A stretch of DNA of 64,000 nt, taken from contig JAPTHN010000001.1 of NCBI GenBank assembly GCA_026936325.1, positions 1,178,001-1,242,000 of the forward strand, read 5' to 3'. Origin of the DNA: Platynereis dumerilii. Its lineage: Eukaryota; Annelida; Polychaeta; Phyllodocida; Nereididae. The position numbers and the translations under genes were made by a program. Of this stretch, positions 9,802-21,429 are shown in pieces; position 1 is the stretch's first letter, and every line of letters begins with the position of its first letter. Below the pieces are notes generated by a model. The model searched no databases, had not been told where the DNA came from, and was given only the letters and a program-made list of their open reading frames with translations.

Positions 9802-11809
9802 TAGGGTGTGGCTGTTGCCCGTCAAATCGGAAAATTTTAGAGGATCCCCCTGTACCTTTTTTTGGTATTGTGGTTTGGTCTGAGGGACATTCCTGAGAAA
9901 TTTCAAGAAAATAGAAAAACATTTAACTTGAGCACAATGCAGTTGAAGTTTTGTCTCGTTTTATTAAAACCCAAAGTTGCGGTTTCCCGTAACTTTGTCA
10001 ATATTCATTAAACAACAATAAAATATGTTCAGTTGGACAGGGCTCAATGAGACCTTCATTTTGAATACCAACTTCAATGGTATCAGATAATTTTAAGCTG
10101 TGTATGAATTCATAATTTGACTGCAGTTTTCGTACCTTGTGTGATTAGTCATGATTACCCCCATATTAAATGTCAACTGGCCTTTGTCACCCATTATACT
10201 AAAATGAAGCAATGACAATGTCTTGATAGACTTTAATTGAAAAAAAGTTAGTGTCTAATATTGACAAGGTTATACATTTATATTATATGGGAACATGTGT
10301 GTGGTTGAGAGACAGTGTATGCTGCAAGTTATGGTTGGTGGCTGATGAGTGGTGCTTAATAAAATACATTTCACTTCCAGGAATACTGTAAAATATGTGA
10401 ATTAGCCTATTGTCCATTATAACCAATTGTCTATTTGGTCAAAGAAAAGTAAAAAATTAAGCATAACTTGGTCTGATTATGCAAAAATAGTTTATATTGA
10501 CACCATTTAACCATTTTGTCCCTTTATCACAAAAAAAAAACCCTTTTCAAGTGAGCTGAAGCTAAGATTCTAAATCAGTACTAACTGAGGTTAGCTAGGT
10601 AAAATTGATAAACAAGGATGACTAAGCGATACTTATGCTAATATAATTGTGAATTCAGTTATTTGGTCACATTTGAGTAAAGACACAAATGTATTATCTT
10701 AATTAATCTTTTATACCATAATATTGTCACTTGTTGCCATTTATCATAGTTCCTTCAAACATAGCATTAGACTTCAGTAACCTGACTTATGAAGTTTAAA
10801 ATGCTTTGTGTAGGAGAAACATATTTCAGAGGTCACAAATTGTCATGATCATTGCATCCCAAAATTGTGACAAGAGAGAAAATCAGAAATCTTTTGCTAT
10901 AAGCACCACATTCAGCATGTGTCATTAATTCATCATTCAACTCAAATTTTAAAATTGTGGCTAGCTGTATAGGCTATTTATTTTTCATGCCCATGTAGTC
11001 AAACATTTCGTTTTTATTAGACATTGTGTGCTTGAAAGTGTGCTAGATCATAATGAGTTGATTGAGAATGGATTTTCCCTGACTTTATGATGACATACAA
11101 CTTTCTTGCGAATTGTTAGATGCATTATATATGGACTACTAAGGTCTATCCCACCTGGTGACAACTTAAAGATTTTTTTTTCAGCTTAAATTAGTTTTAT
11201 TCATCAATTGCTTTATGCTCACATAGGCCTATCTCAACCTTGTATGAATAAAGATATTGGGATGGATAGGCATGTAGGCTGATTTCAGCAACTCTAAATT
11301 TGCTGACTTTATAGTGTGAGATTTTACAAATAACAGTATTAAAAACTTCTTATACAACAGTGCACTAAAATATCCAAATATAATAAAATTTCTTCAAAAT
11401 GTAAAGATAATGCCTTTGGAAGTTTCTGCCATGCAATATTCACTGGATTAACATCAAATCTTCGTCTTTATAGAATTTGCAAATTATTTCTCAAACAATC
11501 CTTGAATTATAGATTTGTTTCACTGCGTAATATTTTCTTAGACTATTGAAGTTGGTATTCAAAATGAAGCTCTAATCGAGGGCAGTTCAACCAATCAGGT
11601 TTTATTACTGTATGACTTATATTGACAAAGTTATACAATACCGCGGTTAGCGCTTTTAAAGATTAATTAAGAATTTTCAACTGCATTGTGCTCAAGTTAA
11701 GCATTTTCTGATTTTTATGAAACTTTCCACAAATGTTGTCTGGACCAAGACACAGTACCAAAAAAGGTACAGTGGGATATGACAACCTTCGGGCACCAGC
11801 CACACCCTA
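9802..11809. mobile_element. hAT foldback element with perfect 8-bp target duplication
   Basis: The ends are TAGGGTGTGGCTG / CAGCCACACCCTA, fitting the hAT consensus YARNG. The flanking 8 bases are identical (ATGTCGGT at 9794-9801 and 11810-11817). The inverted arms are about 280 bp long; they share AACTTGAGCACAATGCAGTT (near 9928 and 11680) and TTGAATACCAACTTCAAT (near 10059 and 11543). The roughly 1.4-kb interior has no transposase-like frame, so it is non-autonomous. Arm divergence suggests a moderately old insertion. Confidence 0.9.
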
Positions 11810-11817
11810 ATGTCGGT

Positions 11818-12530
11818 GTCCATTTACAAACTAATTAACTTATTTAAGGTATGCAACTAATAAGGAGGTTAGGAAACAAACAGGTAACAGTGAATGACAC
11901 TGCAAAGCCATTTTGAAAAAAAAAGATGAAAATGTGTTTTTCCAAATTTCCTCAAATTTGCAAAGAACTACAATGAAATTGTCACGATGATCATCCAGTT
12001 TTAAAACACTCAATTCTTTCTCATTTCTCTTATCTGTCAGCTAACTGCTTGAAACCCAAAATGAAAATGTCTACCTGAAGCTATTGCTGCTTGTTGTAGC
12101 TTCCACCAAGTACACAGGTAATATTCGCGCAGCGAAACGGCCGAAGGCCGTTGAGCGAAGCGAATTGAGTGCAAGAGAAGACTCAAAAATCTCTGCAGTG
12201 ATGGTCTCAACATCAACAGTCCACAGTTGAGAATTAGGTCAAGTGGGTCCAGCTTCTTATCAATGATTTAGTTTTGTATTTAACAAAACATAACATATTC
12301 ACCTTTAAAAGTGTCTTAAAAATCCAATTTTCTCTAGTAATATATCCTGTACCAATAATTTTTATGGAATAGTTAATTATTAGCGTTGACAAGCTAAATC
12401 AAATTATTAACATGTGATTCATTTAATTTCAATCAGACAACAAGAGAACATAACAGAATTAAAGTTACATAATCTTTATAAACTGATGATTATGTAACAG
12501 CGAACAGTTAATCTAGATATGCAATGTTCA
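11818..12530. other. unassigned sequence with one GC-rich hairpin
   Basis: Mostly AT-rich without genes. At 12125-12166 there is a GC-rich dyad, with TTCGCGCAGCGAA, then AACGGCCGAAGGCCGTT, then GCGAAGCGAATT, unlike its surroundings. Confidence 0.5.
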
Positions 12531-12537
12531 TGAAGTC

Positions 12538-14322
12538 CACGGTGACGGAATGACAAAAAATGAACATCATTTGTATCTTCTTCCTTTAAAAACACAAAAT
12601 AATGTGAAGGAGGGCTGACAAATATGCATATTTTGTTGAGACACACTTGATAGTTAACATTTTTCCTGAATGCAAAATTATATAAAGGGCTGTAAAATAT
12701 ATATGATGCGTATTTACTGCCGTGACGGAATGACAGTGAAATGGACATTAGAATTTCATCATCTCAAAAAATTAATTTTTACTGCTTATCTTATGTGTTT
12801 TTACCATACGTTTTGCTTAATTTTCAAAGCAAATATTCTTACCTTGTGTTTCATTCAGAAATTGTGAAGTTTCAATAGTTTCTGTGTTAGAACAATGAGA
12901 TATACCCACCAGAGGTCGTGTGACGGAATGACAGTTGCCAGATCTAATTTGTGACGGAATGACAGGACCAATAATACAAATAAAAACATGTATATTTTTT
13001 ATATTATTGCATCGGATATTCTTGTGACACACACCAAACTTGGTATACTTGTAGATTAGCTATAGTGGAACATATTCCAAAGTTAAAATTCAAACAATAT
13101 AAAAATTTGTATATCTTGCTATATGTTTGAAATGTATCTGCTGCTGTGACGGAATGACAGTGAAAGAAAATATGTATTTTATTTGAATTTGTTGCACGTA
13201 TTCTTCCAATACCTGTTTTTACCACATAGATTTGTACATTTTACAAAGTCTATAATGTGAGCTTGTCTGTCATTCAAAAATTGTGAACTTTTCAACAGTT
13301 TTTGTGTTGGTATCAAGATGTACACCTGCCAGAGGCACTGTGACGGAATGACAGTTGCCATGACCTATCAGGTAATTGTGGCTTGACTAGCAAAATATTA
13401 ATAGGAATAACTTTGCACTTGCAAAGGGACAAATAAGTAATTCAATTGCAATTACAAATATTTAGATTCCAATGCATACATACACATGTACTAACTACTA
13501 TTACATGTTGTGGAGTGACCACAACATTTTTGTGTCAATTCAGTTCAGTCAATTGTCAAAGATGTGAAATTTTGTTGTCTGTTTATTGCTCAAATCTGTT
13601 CCACCAACCTCATAAATGTATTTCATTATCAAACAATATATCACAGGAGGTTTCATTTATGTGTCATCATTAGTGGAATTTGCAATTATGTTTTACATAG
13701 ACAGTAGTTTTTCAGTTACTCTGTTTAGTATTGCGTCATTCTGTCACGACCATAATGGCATCTCATTTGTTGTAGCTAGGCATACTAATTGACCACAAAT
13801 TTGAAAAAACGAGAAAGAATACTTTTCTACTTTGGCCTCATTGTAGAATTTAGCTTTGATGCTCCCCCAAGTTTTGCATACTTCACAGAACAACAAAAAG
13901 AAGGTTGACATTTTGGCAGAAAGATATGATTAGAATATGTCATTCCGTCACACAAATTGAGTTGTATTTAAATAAAGTTTGCTGTCAGCTTTATTCATTA
14001 AATTTCGAATCAGACATTTCAGAAATAGTTTGCTAGAGCAATATTAGTTCATACACATGGCCATGGGAGATATGGACCACAGCAGGCCTATAATTTTCAG
14101 CTATGGTGTCATTCCATCACATTTTGTGTCATTCCGTCACCGCCAAAATGTCATTCCGTACAGGGTAGCTAGGAAGACGAATGGACCACAAACTTAAAGG
14201 AAACCAGCCAAAATATTTTTCTGCTGTGGTCTCATTGTAGAATTTAACTTTTATACATCACTAAACTATACATGCTATACATGACAACAATAATAAGGTT
14301 ATTATTGTGACGGAATGACATG
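12538..14322. repeat. array built on GTGACGGAATGACA boxes
   Basis: The box occurs forward at about 12541, 12722, 12920, 12950, 13145, 13340 and 14306. It occurs inverted (TGTCATTCCGTCAC or variants) at about 13736, 13938, 14105, 14125 and 14148. Forward boxes mostly lie 180-200 bases apart, and the spacers repeat at about 410-420 bp: the segment before the box at 12920 matches that before 13340, and the segment after 13740 matches that after 14150. No frames. It could be a transposon built of subterminal transposase-binding repeats, or a decayed satellite; outer termini were not identified. Confidence 0.8.
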
Positions 14323-14811
14323 ACTATAACTCACCCAGGACCCTTTTTGAAGTGGGAATAACTCATTATACTCCATGACATGGTAGAGAAAAATATTTAA
14401 AAATAATAAATATTGTCATTTTGTACAAAATGATATGCTGAGTGACCATGAGAAGTGAAAATAACTTTAGTTATACTTCATGAAAGATGAGGTATCCATC
14501 CCCTTTTGCTGTTGTTCAGATTTTGGTGTGATGTCATGTACAATGTTGGCTCAAAAACTGGGGATCCCTTACTCCAAATTGATTAAAACTGCCCGAAGTC
14601 CGAAATATAGGTTTTTATCTATCATTTAACACCGGTTTCCATACAATTACTTATATTTTAATATTTCATTGGTTTGTCTACATTTCTGTGGATTTCATGT
14701 GTTATTGTTTTTGTATTACTATATATTTATACTATTATGTAATATCAACAATCTAACATAGACTTGACTTTGGCAGCTTTCAGTGCTGTCTGCCTTTTTA
14801 CCATTTAGCAT
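14323..14811. other. unassigned sequence
   Basis: Nothing recognised. Confidence 0.4.
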
Positions 14812-14945
14812 GATTATCTATCAATCTTATTTATCTATTTAATATATATCTGTCTATCAATTTATCTATCTATCTGTCTGTCAATATATCTATCCATCTA
14901 TCTGTCTATCTATTTATCTATTATATTTTTTATCTAGTTTATCTT
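14812..14945. repeat. imperfect (TATC)n microsatellite
   Basis: Runs of TCTA, TCTG and TTTA tetranucleotides with interruptions. A short relative lies at about 968-984. Confidence 0.9.
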
Positions 14946-15227
14946 GCTATTCAACATTTTTCTCTTTCTTTCCATGTATCTGTCTTTCGAATTTTCTGAA
15001 ATAGTTACATAACTGCCTTTCATACATTGAATATGAAATAAACATGAAGTTATGGTAACACTATAAGTCCTACAAAAACTTTTTAAAGTGCTGCGCGAAT
15101 TTCATGGCAGTGCCATTTACATATTAGTGATATGACAATGTTATTTTTGCGTGACTGAAAGGTTATGTTTTATTCTTCTTTTGAGTGCAGAGTACTTCAA
15201 GGCTGACCCTAACAAGCATCGAGTTAC

Positions 15228-16027
15228 AGTCCTTGTCATACTTACGTAGAATCTCAAGTTTTTTTTCTATGCTGTTGAACTGTGATGTCAGAGATGACTC
15301 TATTCTAGCATTGCAATATATGTAAATTAACCTCAAGCTGTGATGTCATTTCAAACTGGGTCAGATTCCCAACTTCTAGCCAATGTTGATCCTCCTGAAC
15401 TGAGCGTCACAGTTTCAACACAGTGTCAGAGTAAGAGTTTTATCAGGGATAGCCCCTACAACTACGTCATCACAGCTTGATAGCCAATGGGCTGACCGTA
15501 AACTACGTCATCACAGTTCAAACACTGATATATTGAAGGAAGCATTACATTTTTGATCCCAATGATTTATCACAGCAATCATCAGTCTAATCCTACCAAA
15601 TGGCAGCTTTGTGAGCATTCACAGTAGACAACTGTTATAATCCCCACAGAGTTGTTTGATAAATCTACAAACTTGCTAACTTACAACTTCAAACTTTAAA
15701 CAGAAGGCTTTGACAATTTGTTTGTAAACACATGGCTTATGTTATGTATATTTGTTCTGGCAGCCCATTGGCTGAGAGGCTGTGATGTCAAACTTGCATG
15801 GGTTTTTCCCAGACACAATTTTAACTCTGACACTGAGTTGAAACTGTGATGCTCAGTTTGGTGGATTCGCATTGGTTAGAAGCTGGGGAATCTGACCCAG
15901 TTTGAAATGACATCACAGCTTGTAGTTAATTTACATATTTTGCAATGCTAGAATAGAGTCATCTCTGACATCACAGTTCAACAGCATAGAAAAAAACTTG
16001 AGATTCCACGTAAGTATGACAAAGACT
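15228..16027. mobile_element. foldback MITE with arms of 200 bp or more
   Basis: The left arm (15228 to about 15440) and the right arm (about 15820 to 16027) are inverted copies. Examples are AGTCCTTGTCATACTTACGT at the left tip against ACGTAAGTATGACAAAGACT at the right tip, and CTGTGATGTCAGAGATGACT in the left arm. Pairing extends inward with lower similarity (the GCCAATGGGCTG region near 15480 and 15760). Two direct ACTACGTCATCACAG boxes lie in the interior. No clear target duplication or coding frame. Confidence 0.85.
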
Positions 16028-16645
16028 ATAAAAAGCACCTGAAAGCAGCCATTAAATCATACATGGTTTGTGACATATCAAAGCGAATGACAGACCTATT
16101 ATGTCAATAGTCTCTTCTTCTATAGTAGTAATGCGAAGTCGACTATGTGTCATTTTCCATCAGGCATTTCCACTATCAGGGGAACTTTTGAGGATTTTTT
16201 GCTGGGAGACAAACAAAACAATTTTGAAGGATTATTCATTGTACTGCAATGGACAGCATGAATCATTTGAAGATTCATTATTTATTATTCTATAATTTGT
16301 TTTGAAAAAGGAGTTGTAACTGAAGAGCTGACTGTATGCTCATTTAGGAGTCTGGTTAACTAAAAGTAGAAAACTTGTTGACAAATATGATTTTCATGAA
16401 CATCAAAAATAAGCCCCAATCAGAATTGTTTTTTGTGTTACAGTACATTTTAGAATATTTTGACATAGATCTATTACTGTCGAAGAGGCATTATTACAAA
16501 ATACAATTGTCATCTTTTGGGAAACAAACACATCATTAAAACCCCATTTTTTTGCATCAAAGGCATTCAAAAGACAAAGTACTAATATACTAATTAGTAA
16601 TCAGTGCCTTGCCAACAAGGAATTTGTTGATCTCGCCAAAAACAA
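16028..16645. other. unassigned sequence
   Basis: No gene or repeat recognised. Confidence 0.4.
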
Positions 16646-16649
16646 AACA

Positions 16650-17760
16650 TCATTTGCATGCAGAGCAGCCTGTAAGTCAGTGCACCATTAGCTTCTATCC
16701 CACTGACAGTTCCTGAAGCAGAAGGACTTCGTGTAGTCACTAGTCAGAGCAAAAAGTCTGCAAGGCGGTCTTCTCCGACTGAAGTGGTTCTGTCTTTTGA
16801 GCTTGGTTTTTTACTTATCGCATATGAGCAGCTCGACCAGTCTGGTTTGTGATCAAGAGTTACAGACATAAGATACCATTATCTTTACACAAGGGAGCTC
16901 TCAAACACTCAGGGACTGACTTCCACGGAAAGAAAGTCTCCAAAAGTCTTTTTTGGTGCAAAAAGGTCACAGAAAGCCTTGTGTGAGTAGCTTGACAAGA
17001 CTAGTATGTGGTCAAGAGTTACTGACATAGATACAATTAATTTCATACCAGGAAACCCTCAGACAATCAGGGACTGACTTCCTCTGCATAAAAGACAACT
17101 CCAGTCGCTAAGAGTCCTTTTCAGTGGGAATATATCACAAAAAATTATCCCTAATCACTCACAACTTGTAGTATTAGATCACTTCAGAGCAGAATGATAG
17201 CAGGATACTGCATGGGTATAGAAAATGTAGTGAGTAATAAATGCTGAGCTCTTTTTTTAGATAGAGATGGCATATTTCACACTATAAACCTACATCAAAT
17301 CTGTTCCGAATGATACTCAACTAAGGGAAGGAGCTGCCAGTTGTTGGGTGGACCTAATGCACATGCATTAATTCTGCACAAGAGCTGTTATTGTGTTTTA
17401 AAAGCCCTGCTTCTTGTGTTTATTGACATTCACAAACACAGAATTTTACAAGGAGGGTAAATCCAAACCAATCCATATTTTATCCACTTTCCCTTTTATC
17501 GAACAGCATAACACAAATACTGTTCATTTGCATGAGAAGAGCTAACCCCATAAAATCATGCCACACATAATTCTGCTGCATATAAAAAAAATAGAAGGGG
17601 ATCTCGTTGTTAAATCGCATTACAGGAATGAAACCTAACATGATGTTTTGCTGAGGAGCACCAACTGCTGTCCTGCCATTTAAATGAGATGTGCAGAGAT
17701 TCAATAAAAGGGACAGTGGTTAAGATATGGTTGGCTTGGATTTACTCTCTTTGTAAAATT
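16650..17760. repeat. repeat-mosaic block 1 (modules A, B, B, J)
   Basis: Module A (16650-16760: GCATGCAGAGCAGC... CACTGACAGTTCCTGAAGC) is followed by two B boxes about 160 bp apart (16846 and 17004). Module J (17335-17705) has counterparts at 22560-22900, 26990-27310 and 63390-63510. The two close B boxes may reflect an ancestral tandem unit of about 160 bp. Confidence 0.65.
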
Positions 17761-18960
17761 CTTTCATGCCATTTAGAAGATGTGTTTATAGTTCTTCACC
17801 TCACGAATGAGAATATTGCCTAAATGTCAATTGACATTACTTTGTAGTACATGTACAAGAGAACTTTGTCAAGGCTTCATCACACCAACTTAACTCAGTC
17901 TGGATCTGTCTTCTGACAATTGTGCCGGTTTCCTATGGCTTGTGATCACAATAAAAGTTACAGATAGACAAAGACGAAAATTTGAGCTCCCCCCGGCAGG
18001 GACACACTCAACCAAACAGCGAAAACTTCCTTCAATTTTAAAAGACAAAGACCAAAGCAGTCTCTAAAACGCTATTTTAGACTCACTCTAAAAAGATCTT
18101 TTTCAACAAAAAAACACACAAACAACATCAGGACATCAGGAGGTGTCTGTACAGACTCATTGTGAGTAAAATATTTGCTTATTTTTGACACCTCTTTACC
18201 CAAGTTATACATAGATTTAATCAGGATTGACAACTTGCTTGGCTTTTTTAAATTAACATTTCGCCGGATACAGTCCACACAAATATTTTCTAACTTCATT
18301 TCAATATTGCCTAAATATTGCACTTCAGTACATGGGAATACAAGGGCATGGACCCTTCGAATGAATGCAGATGCATAATACATTTTCTTAGAAAATTAGT
18401 AGCAATATATAAATATATGAACGTTTTTTTTTTATAGATATATCATAATATACCATTCACACCACTCGCTGGAGCCTCATACAGTATACAATTAATGCAC
18501 AAAAAACTTTGTATATTTAGAAATCAACAAAACAAAGAAAATCTGATGCTCAATCCAGGTATAAGTCAAAGACAGAAATATATATCGCATGACAAAGAGC
18601 TTTTTGTATTCCAATGAGCTTGGTGATTTTCAAATTAAAGCCATCTAAGAGACTTTAGACACTAATGAAAATCATAAATAGTTCAGAACATGAGGTTATA
18701 GACCTTAAGCTGGAAAATTAAAATAGAAAGCACGACCACTCCCTTTTTCATTTGTGACAATATAATCTGAGTTGATGTGGTTTCCTTGATATAAAGTCGA
18801 TATTAAGTAGTATTTAGCTTGTTTATTTCAATACCATCATAGCAACCACATTTTACAAGTATATATATAAATATACGTATATAATTGAAGTGACAGATGG
18901 TAATGGGAGACACCCGAGCATGAAATGCCATTGCCATATATATGTAGATGGGACTGGTGG
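17760..18960. other. mostly unassigned, with decayed mosaic pieces
   Basis: A degraded B-like segment lies near 17939-18010 and a short module E piece near 18680-18760 (CATGAGGTTATAGACC, ACCACTCCCTTTTTCAT). No genes. Confidence 0.4.
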
Positions 18961-18966
18961 GTATTC

Positions 18967-20885
18967 ACACTCAGAAAAAAAGGTTTCACAAACATCCATA
19001 TGTGGTTTTTTTACTTGTCACCAGTATAAAACCACTTCTGGTTTTTTTAAAAACCCTTTCGATGTGGATTTTTAAAAAACCACCATCTTAAAATCCACTT
19101 TGAAATTATATAAAACCTTCAGTGGTTTATCAACAAACCGATGACTCATTGTTCAACACAGATTTTTTTGTTGTTTATTATAGCCGGCGTGTGTCCAATG
19201 GACTTTGAGATGGACAACAATTCTTCAAGATTTGCTGTTGAGCACTTGGCTTCCCTCCTGAAATGCAAGCAATCACAATGTTACTTTTCATAAGTACATA
19301 AACAAAATATTATGCAGCGCTTATTGCATTGGATTCATGCACACATTGAAACAATGAGTTTTAACTTCCTGACTGATTCTGAAACACTCTTCACAGCATA
19401 ATAATATATAATATAGTATGATTTTATATAGCGCCCATTCCAGATAAATCTGCTCACCGGCGCTCACCATTGTGAACGGCAATCATACCAATCATTATAG
19501 TGATTGCATAATTGTGCCACATACAGTAGTATTACATAATTGTGCCACATACAGTTGTTGAACGTTTTAACTTGAAATAGAATACAATTTTATTGCACAT
19601 TTTATGGCAGTCGATCCACTGGTTTTATTAAAATATCTAAATAAGCTAGGGAAGAGAGCTGAAATACAAAACAGCTCATGATGGTTGGTGCACTTTGCTA
19701 GCTACGTTAGAATGCAAAGTAAGGATTTGTGACTTGCAATGCCCTTCATTTGAGAATTAAGAGAAAGATAACATACAAATAGAGCACAGAAACAGTATGA
19801 CACAAAAATGAGAGACCCACCTTTTCATTTGTCTGCCTCAAGGGCATCACCAATCTGGGTCAGAGAAAAGTTTTTCACGGATGATTCCTGAGACCTATCC
19901 AGACCCGCTAAGGAGGTAAGTTCATCCAGTTCCACTGGTTGGATGAGCTTAATTTCACTTAGAAGCTGAAACACAAATAATTTAATAGTTAGCCACACTC
20001 TATTAAGAAATACCCCACCACCAATAATTTGTTTTAAGACTGCCCAAAAGTTATTTATTTCACCAAAACGGGGCAAGAAATTATTATTTAAAAAAACTAC
20101 AAGGCCACCTCCTTGAGATTAAATGGTGACCCCCTTAGATAGAGACATATTATGTATCAAATTACATGTCAATTATAAAAGCTGTTTGCATTGTGATTTC
20201 TGGAAAGTGATTAAAGACCATATATACATGTAATCCTTACTTCCCTAAAATAAATGATCATCAGCAACTAGCCAGTTTTTTAAAATGTGCACAATCTCTG
20301 AATAAAGATAAAATAGAATGACTTCTTTGTCAATTAAATGTTAGCTAATATTCCCATGCGGCTCATAAACAAAAGAAAATGAATCATAAAATTCCTACCT
20401 TGGAACTGAGGGTAAACCAGGATGAGCTTGTGTCTTCATTCAATGAACAGATCAGTCAGAGATGGTCACTGCACTGTCTAACTGACTCTCACAAAAGGTA
20501 TAGAATTGTGTCTCAAGTCTGACAAAATCACCTTGTGATTAGCCTCAAAACAGTTGTAACAGTGTCAAGCACAAAGATTAAGTGTTGCATATCCTTAAAT
20601 GTGAAGCTGTGAACAATGTTTAAGATCAGTGAATCTGCACACATGGTGTTTCAAATATTCATTTGGTTTGCAATAAAACCAATTTAATCTTTACCGATTT
20701 TGTAAATATCCAAGTGATTTATCGTAAAACCCTTATAAACCAATATTAACCAGACTGGATTTTCAAAGATTCATTTGATTATTTACACAACCTCAATAAA
20801 CCATCAACATCCATTTGGTTTTTTAAACATTCAACTGAGTATGTAGAAAACCCCCAAAAAAAAAACAAGTTTTTTTCTGTGTGTT
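18967..20885. mobile_element. putative terminal-inverted-repeat element containing exons
   Basis: The left end (CACACTCAGAAAAAAAGG) and right end (TTTTTTTCTGTGTGTTA) are imperfect inverts. Both subterminal regions (18970-19150 and 20640-20880) are rich in GGTTT / AAACC and ATCCA motifs in the opposite sense, as in transposons with subterminal repeats. Between them lie splice-bordered segments on the minus strand. No clear target duplication was found, so the boundary call is tentative. Confidence 0.45.
19157..20455 (-). CDS. spliced mini-gene or captured exon set, unknown family
   Basis: Three minus-strand exons can be read. Exon X (20455-20399) ends in a consensus donor (CCAAG|GTAGG). Exon Y (19965-19821) follows TTTGTGTTTCAG and ends in donor AAAAG|GTGGGT. 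Exon Z (from 19257) follows GCATTTCAG and reaches AATAAA at 19179-19174. X and Y are both in phase 0 and read NEDTSSSWFTLSSK, then LLSEIKLIQPVELDELTSLA ... SLTQIGDALEADK and TGA, 4 nt before the Y donor. Exon Z would be 3'UTR. X has no start codon: a stop lies just upstream in frame, so the 5' part is missing or lies on an exon I cannot see. The family is not recognised. Its position inside an apparent TIR element suggests gene capture (inference). A small host gene next to unrelated repeats is the alternative. Confidence 0.45.
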
Positions 20886-20984
20886 AAGTCATGATACTTC
20901 ACTTAACTTAAACACTTCAATTTTCAAGTATTCACAAGCTTATCTTCATTGAGTGAAGTAACGTAAGTTGACATACATAACCCA

Positions 20985-21165
20985 GTATTAGTTAGACACT
21001 GATATTGAGGGTTCTAAATACATTTTCTTCATTTAGATCCCTCCCTCCGAACCTGAAAAATTAGGCGTCTAACTGAAAAATGTAGACCTTTTAAGTTTAC
21101 ATTTTTGCAAAGTAAATAATAATCTGATTGTTTGTTTACTTCTAAATACAAGTTCAAAAGAGGTC
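20985..21165. repeat. inverted relative of the palindromic element at 35090-35315
   Basis: It shares, in reverse orientation, AGTATTAGTTAGA, GAGGGTTCTAA, TTAGATCCCTCCCTC and AATCTGATTGTTTGTTT with 35090-35315. The long perfect hairpin seen there is not preserved here. Confidence 0.6.
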
Positions 21166-21429
21166 AGAAACAATTTCACTGTATATATTATATCAAATAA
21201 GCCTTAATAAAGAGAGATTTAAGTAATGTCAACAAATGTCTACCTTTACTTTACTCAGTGGTCATTCTGACCTCACCTGACGTCAGGATAACGTGGATGA
21301 CGTCACACTGACGTCCCTGAAGTCAAAATAGAAATTACCTGCAGGGTAGGGGCCAGGGGGCAATTATTCAATTTTTAGGGGGGGGGGAGGCCTTGGCATA
21401 TTCCTTGACAGAACTTATTTATTTCAAGG

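Noticed and set aside
14812-14945. CRISPR-like periodicity
   Set aside because: Simple tetranucleotide microsatellite in a eukaryotic genome; no spacers.
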